Source: an uncultured Clostridium sp.
GTDB taxonomy: Bacteria; Bacillota; Clostridia; Oscillospirales; Acutalibacteraceae
Reading direction: 5' to 3'
Length of the DNA: 51,874 bases
NCBI GenBank assembly: GCA_934717555.1
Contig: CAKUYY010000006.1
Span: 1-51,874 of the forward strand
Below are positions 48,190 to 51,874 of the stretch, piece after piece. Positions within the stretch are counted from its first letter, which is position 1. Every line of letters begins with the position of its first letter. The notes under the pieces were generated by a model, which was not told the origin of the DNA, ran no database searches, and worked only from the letters and a program-made list of their open reading frames with translations. Made by a program: the position numbers and the translations under genes.

Positions 48190-49977
48190 TTGTATCGTTC
48201 TAACGTGCTGGTGTGCGGCGGTACCGGTTGTACCTCCTCTCACAGCGAACAGATTATTGAGGAACTCAAGAAAGAAATTGCGGCCAAGGGACTGGAAAAA
48301 GAAGTCAATGTGGTGCGTACAGGGTGTTTTGGATTGTGCGCCCTGGGCCCGATCATGATTGTTTATCCAGAAGGCTGTTTTTATAGTATGGTCAAGGTGG
48401 AGGATATCCCTGAGATTGTGGAGGAGCATCTGCTCAAGGGAAGAATTGTCACCCGCCTGCTGTATCAGGAGACCGTGGCGGAGGATACCATCAAATCTTT
48501 GAATCACACGCCCTTCTATGAGAAACAGCGCCGCGTGGCCTTGCGTAACTGCGGCGTCATCAATCCGGAAGTCATCGATGAGTACATCGCCATGGACGGA
48601 TACGCCGCCCTGGGAAAAGTAGTCACAGAGATGACGCCGGACGAGGTCATTAAAGTCATCCTGGATTCCGGGCTGCGCGGCCGCGGCGGCGCGGGATTCC
48701 CGACCGGCCGGAAATGGGCGATGGCCGCCGCAAACAAGGCGGATCAGAAGTATGTATGCTGTAACGCCGACGAAGGCGATCCAGGCGCTTTTATGGACCG
48801 TTCCGTCCTGGAAGGCGATCCCCATGCGGTACTGGAAGCCATGGCCATCGCGGGTTATGCCATTGGGGCCAGCCAGGGTTATATCTATGTGCGCGCCGAG
48901 TACCCCATCGCGGTAAAACGTTTGCAGATCGCTTTGGACCAGGCCCACGAATATGGCCTGCTGGGCAAGAATATTTTTAATTCCGGCTTTGATTTTGATA
49001 TTGGCCTGCGTTTGGGCGCCGGGGCTTTTGTGTGCGGTGAAGAAACCGCTTTGATGACTTCTATTGAAGGAAAACGCGGCGAACCCCATCCCCGTCCCCC
49101 TTATCCGGCGGTAAAAGGGTTGTTTGGAAAGCCCACTATTTTAAATAATGTAGAGACTTACGCCAATATCGCGCAGATTATTTTAAAAGGCGCAGACTGG
49201 TTCCGCTCCATGGGGACGGAAAAATCCGCCGGTACCAAGGTGTTCGCCCTGGGCGGAAAAATCAATCATACCGGCCTGGTCGAAGTACCTATGGGCACGA
49301 CCCTGCGGGAAATCGTGGAGGAGATCGGCGGCGGTATTCCCAACGGCAAAAAGTTTAAAGCTGCCCAGACCGGCGGCCCGTCCGGCGGATGTATTCCAGC
49401 CTCCCATCTGGATATTAAGATCGACTATGACAATTTGCTGGAAATAGGTTCCATGATGGGGTCCGGCGGATTGATTGTTATGGACGAGACCACCTGTATG
49501 GTGGACATCGCCAAATTCTTCCTGGAATTTACCGTGGATGAATCCTGCGGCAAATGTACGCCGTGCCGTATCGGTACCAAACGGTTGCTCGAGATCTTGG
49601 ATAAGATTACCAAGGGCGAGGGCACCATGGAAGATATCGATAAAATGGAAGAGCTGTGCTATTACATAAAGGAGAACGCGCTTTGCGGTTTGGGACAGAC
49701 GGCTCCCAACCCGGTACTCTCCACCCTTCACTTTTTCCGTGATGAATATGAGGCGCATGTGAAAGAGCATCGCTGCCCTGCCGGCGTGTGCAAGTCCCTG
49801 CTGCGTTATGTGATTGTGGACGACAAGTGCCGCGGCTGTACCGCCTGTGCGCGCGTATGCCCCGTGGGAGCGATCTCCGGCACGGTCAAGAACCCGCATA
49901 CCATTGATACCTCAAAATGTATCAAGTGCGGTGCCTGTATGGAAAAATGCAAGTTCAACGCCATCATCAAGGAATAA
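48190..49977 (+). CDS. hydB: NuoF-like flavin/NADH subunit of trimeric [FeFe] hydrogenase
   Basis: The 595-residue protein has, in order, a thioredoxin-like [2Fe-2S] domain (CGGTGCTSSHSE and RTGCFGLCALGP, residues 7-60), the FMN/NAD domain (GRGGAGFPTGRKW near 165, CNADEGDPGAF), the [4Fe-4S] motif SCGKCTPCRIGTKR near 455 and two C-terminal [4Fe-4S] motifs (CRGCTACARVCP, CIKCGACMEKCK). This is the HydB architecture, the site of NADH oxidation in electron-bifurcating hydrogenases. It starts at TTG 48190 with AAGGAGG about eight bases upstream. Confidence 0.94.
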   Translation: MYRSNVLVCGGTGCTSSHSEQIIEELKKEIAAKGLEKEVNVVRTGCFGLCALGPIMIVYPEGCFYSMVKVEDIPEIVEEHLLKGRIVTRLLYQETVAEDTIKSLNHTPFYEKQRRVALRNCGVINPEVIDEYIAMDGYAALGKVVTEMTPDEVIKVILDSGLRGRGGAGFPTGRKWAMAAANKADQKYVCCNADEGDPGAFMDRSVLEGDPHAVLEAMAIAGYAIGASQGYIYVRAEYPIAVKRLQIALDQAHEYGLLGKNIFNSGFDFDIGLRLGAGAFVCGEETALMTSIEGKRGEPHPRPPYPAVKGLFGKPTILNNVETYANIAQIILKGADWFRSMGTEKSAGTKVFALGGKINHTGLVEVPMGTTLREIVEEIGGGIPNGKKFKAAQTGGPSGGCIPASHLDIKIDYDNLLEIGSMMGSGGLIVMDETTCMVDIAKFFLEFTVDESCGKCTPCRIGTKRLLEILDKITKGEGTMEDIDKMEELCYYIKENALCGLGQTAPNPVLSTLHFFRDEYEAHVKEHRCPAGVCKSLLRYVIVDDKCRGCTACARVCPVGAISGTVKNPHTIDTSKCIKCGACMEKCKFNAIIKE

Positions 49978-49995
49978 GGAAGGAGTGTGCCTACG

Positions 49996-51735
49996 ATGGA
50001 AATGGTTAATATCAAAATAAACGGCATGCCCCTGTCGGTGCCCCAGGGTTCCACTATTTTGGAGGCTGCCAGATATGCCGGAATTGAAATTCCGACCCTC
50101 TGTTATATGAAAGAGATCAACGAGATCGGCGCCTGCCGTATCTGTGTGGTAGAAGTCAAAGGGGCCCGTTCCCTAGTGACAGCCTGTGTCTACCCGGTGA
50201 ACGAGGGAATGGAGGTATTCACCAATACTCCCAAGATTCAGAAAGCCAGAAAGACCACGCTGGAGCTGATCCTCTCCACCCACGACAAAAGCTGCCTGTC
50301 CTGCGTGCGCAGCGGCAGCTGCGAACTGCAAAAGCTTTGCAACGATTACGGCGTGGACAACGTGCATCTCTATGAAGGAAGTACCCCCCACTATGAAAAG
50401 GATGAGACTACCCTTCATCTGGTGCGGGACAATAATAAATGTATCTTGTGCCGCCGCTGCGTAGCGGCCTGTGAACAGCAGAAAGTCGCGGTGATCGGCC
50501 CCAACGGGCGCGGGTTTGATACCCATATCGCCTGTGCGTTTGAAAAACAGCTGGGAGACGTGGCTTGTGTGTCCTGCGGCCAGTGTATTGTCAATTGCCC
50601 CACCGGGGCTTTGACCGAACGCGACCAGTGCGAGGAAGTCATCGCCGCTTTGAACGATCCTTCCAAACATGTGATCGTCCATACAGCGCCCTCCATCCGG
50701 GCAACCCTGGGTGAGGCTTTTGGAATGCCCATTGGTACCAACGTGGAAGGAAAAATGGTGGCGGCATTGCGCCGTCTTGGATTTGATAAAGTCTTTGATA
50801 CCGACTTTGGCGCGGATCTGACCATCATGGAAGAGGCCAATGAATTTATTGAGAGGGTACAAAACGGCGGCGTTCTGCCCATGATTACCTCTTGTTCTCC
50901 CGGTTGGGTCAAATTCTGCGAGCACTATTATCCGGAATTGCTGCCGCACCTCTCTTCCTGCAAGTCCCCGCAGCAGATGACCGGCGCCGTGATCAAAACT
51001 TGGTACGCGGAAAAGAACGGGATCGATCCCAAGGATATTGTGGTGGTCAGCATTATGCCCTGTACCGCCAAAAAGTTTGAGGTGGAACGTGACGACCAGT
51101 CCGCCGCAGGTGTCCCGGATGTGGACATCGCTCTCACGACCCGAGAGTTGGCCCGCTTGATCAACCGTGCCCATATCAACTTTGCCCTGCTTCCGGATGA
51201 AGAGTTTGATCCGCTGCTGGGTGAGGCCACCGGCGCGGGCGTGATTTTTGGCGCGACCGGCGGTGTTATGGAAGCGGCCCTTCGTACCGCTGCGGATACT
51301 TTGGAAGGAAAGTCCTTGGATTCCATTGAATATCATGAGATACGCGGTACACAAGGGTATAAAGAGGCCACTTATAAAGTGGCGGGAATGGATGTCAATG
51401 TAGCGGTAGTCAGCGGATTGAAAAACGCGGATGAACTTTTGAAAAAGATCAAGAATGGAGAAGCAAATTACCACTTTGTTGAAGTGATGTGCTGTCCCGG
51501 CGGATGCGTCAACGGCGGCGGCCAGCCTATTCAGCCGGCCAGCGTCCGCAATTTCACTGACCTGAAAGCATTGCGCGCCAAAGCCCTGTATGACGAGGAT
51601 AAGGATCTGCCCTTGAGGAAATCTCATGAAAACCCGATGATCCAGAAGTTGTACGCAGAATATCTGGAGAAACCCGGAAGCCACAAGGCGCATGAGATCT
51701 TGCATACCACTTATGTAGCCAGAAAGAAATTTTAA
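49996..51735 (+). CDS. hydA: Catalytic subunit of NAD-linked [FeFe] hydrogenase (group A)
   Basis: The 579-residue protein has a plant-type [2Fe-2S] domain (residues 1-80), the His-Cys [4Fe-4S] motif HDKSCLSCVRSGSC (96-109), two ferredoxin clusters (CILCRRCVAAC, CVSCGQCIVNC) and the H-cluster domain with ITSCSPGW (C300), IMPCTAKKFE (C356) and EVMCCPGGCVNGGGQP (C500, C504). It produces or consumes H2 and, with HydB and HydC, probably couples NADH and ferredoxin. ATG 49996 is chosen since AAGGAG is eleven bases upstream; GTG 49987 is too close to it. The active-site serine at 301 differs from the textbook TSCCPGW. Confidence 0.95.
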   Translation: MEMVNIKINGMPLSVPQGSTILEAARYAGIEIPTLCYMKEINEIGACRICVVEVKGARSLVTACVYPVNEGMEVFTNTPKIQKARKTTLELILSTHDKSCLSCVRSGSCELQKLCNDYGVDNVHLYEGSTPHYEKDETTLHLVRDNNKCILCRRCVAACEQQKVAVIGPNGRGFDTHIACAFEKQLGDVACVSCGQCIVNCPTGALTERDQCEEVIAALNDPSKHVIVHTAPSIRATLGEAFGMPIGTNVEGKMVAALRRLGFDKVFDTDFGADLTIMEEANEFIERVQNGGVLPMITSCSPGWVKFCEHYYPELLPHLSSCKSPQQMTGAVIKTWYAEKNGIDPKDIVVVSIMPCTAKKFEVERDDQSAAGVPDVDIALTTRELARLINRAHINFALLPDEEFDPLLGEATGAGVIFGATGGVMEAALRTAADTLEGKSLDSIEYHEIRGTQGYKEATYKVAGMDVNVAVVSGLKNADELLKKIKNGEANYHFVEVMCCPGGCVNGGGQPIQPASVRNFTDLKALRAKALYDEDKDLPLRKSHENPMIQKLYAEYLEKPGSHKAHEILHTTYVARKKF

Positions 51736-51758
51736 TAGGGTTTCTTTTTAGAAAAGAG

Positions 51759-51795
51759 ATACAGCGCTTAGCCGTTTGTCAGGCTAAGCGCTGTT
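51759..51795 (+). terminator. Terminator of the hydrogenase operon
   Basis: ACAGCGCTTAGCC and GGCTAAGCGCTGT form a 13-bp perfect stem with an 8-base loop, then TAATTTG. It lies about 25 bases after the hydA stop. The weak T run makes it less typical. Confidence 0.75.
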
Positions 51796-51810
51796 AATTT
51801 GTATTGACAA

Positions 51811-51829
51811 CCACCGGCTAAGCCGGTGG
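51811..51829. repeat. Compact hairpin at the right edge, possible IS200/IS605-type end
   Basis: CCACCGGC-taa-GCCGGTGG is an 8-bp perfect stem with a 3-base loop, preceded by TTGACA. Similar short GC hairpins mark the ends of IS200/IS605-family elements. The window ends 45 bases later, so no transposase can be checked. It may also be the start of the next gene's regulatory region. Confidence 0.35.
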
Positions 51830-51874
51830 AGAAAGAAAAAGCGATAGCGACAATTGAAGAAAAAAAGACCTCCT

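Noticed and set aside
50173..51705. 510-codon open frame on the minus strand opposite hydA
   Set aside because: It mirrors the hydA reading frame, has no ribosome binding site or known domain, and hydA itself is certain.
1..51874. CRISPR arrays, tRNA and rRNA genes, prophage
   Set aside because: I looked for regularly spaced direct repeats, cloverleaf sequences with TTCRANTC arms, and phage structural genes, and saw none.

Overview
The window is ordinary chromosomal DNA from a low-to-mid GC anaerobic Firmicute of class Clostridia. An Oscillospiraceae/Ruminococcaceae-like gut bacterium fits best. This rests on the Gram-positive-style S10-spc-alpha ribosomal order with a KOW-domain gene between map and infA, zinc-type S14/L36/L24, a eukaryote/archaeal-type prolyl-tRNA synthetase, a trimeric NAD-linked [FeFe] hydrogenase operon, and purine-rich ribosome binding sites throughout. 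No rRNA, tRNA, CRISPR array, prophage or complete insertion sequence was found.

Layout. (1) 1-5.6 kb, minus strand: aromatic amino acid genes. aroE-aroK form one unit with its own terminator. aroF(DAHP synthase)-tyrA-aroB-aroA (cut by the left edge) form a second unit, preceded by a promoter, a 41-codon leader ORF rich in Phe/Tyr/Trp codons and an intrinsic terminator, which is the layout of a leader-peptide attenuator. (2) 5.9-9.4 kb, plus: acpP, a sodium-pump decarboxylase beta/gamma pair without its alpha subunit, and proS. (3) 9.6-12.2 kb: two tandem paralogous membrane proteins and one single-pass protein, all of unknown function. (4) 12.6-28.4 kb, plus: one continuous ribosomal protein superoperon (rpsJ to rplQ) that includes secY, adk, map, infA and rpoA. 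Its leader carries a promoter, an 11-codon ORF and a terminator just before rpsJ. (5) 28.4-30.1 kb: an AbrB-like and a ribbon-helix-helix regulator, flanked on both sides by arrays of three near-perfect stem-loops. (6) 30.3-37.8 kb: sugar genes (GH38-like mannosidase, mannose-6-phosphate-isomerase-like protein, ROK kinase). Next to them is an AraC-type regulator broken by a frameshift at a perfect 36-bp palindrome, then a DUF6506-like protein and a peptidoglycan amidase. (7) 37.9-42.8 kb: an unidentified small structured RNA, nagA with a structured leader, a nitroreductase, and serC-serA with a structured leader. (8) 42.8-51.7 kb, plus: a hydrogen-metabolism block. A DRTGG / RsbW-like ATPase / sensory-type [FeFe]-hydrogenase homologue / DRTGG / PHP cluster is followed by a hydCEDBA-type operon for an electron-bifurcating hydrogenase.

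The most interesting items are the aromatic leader peptide and attenuator before aroF, the S10 leader whose small ORF ends directly against a terminator, the unidentified RNA before nagA, the AraC frameshift at a perfect palindrome together with shared operator-like motifs in the divergent mannosidase/isomerase promoters, and the putative H2-sensing module next to the catalytic hydrogenase operon. All functional statements are inferred from sequence. No database search was run.
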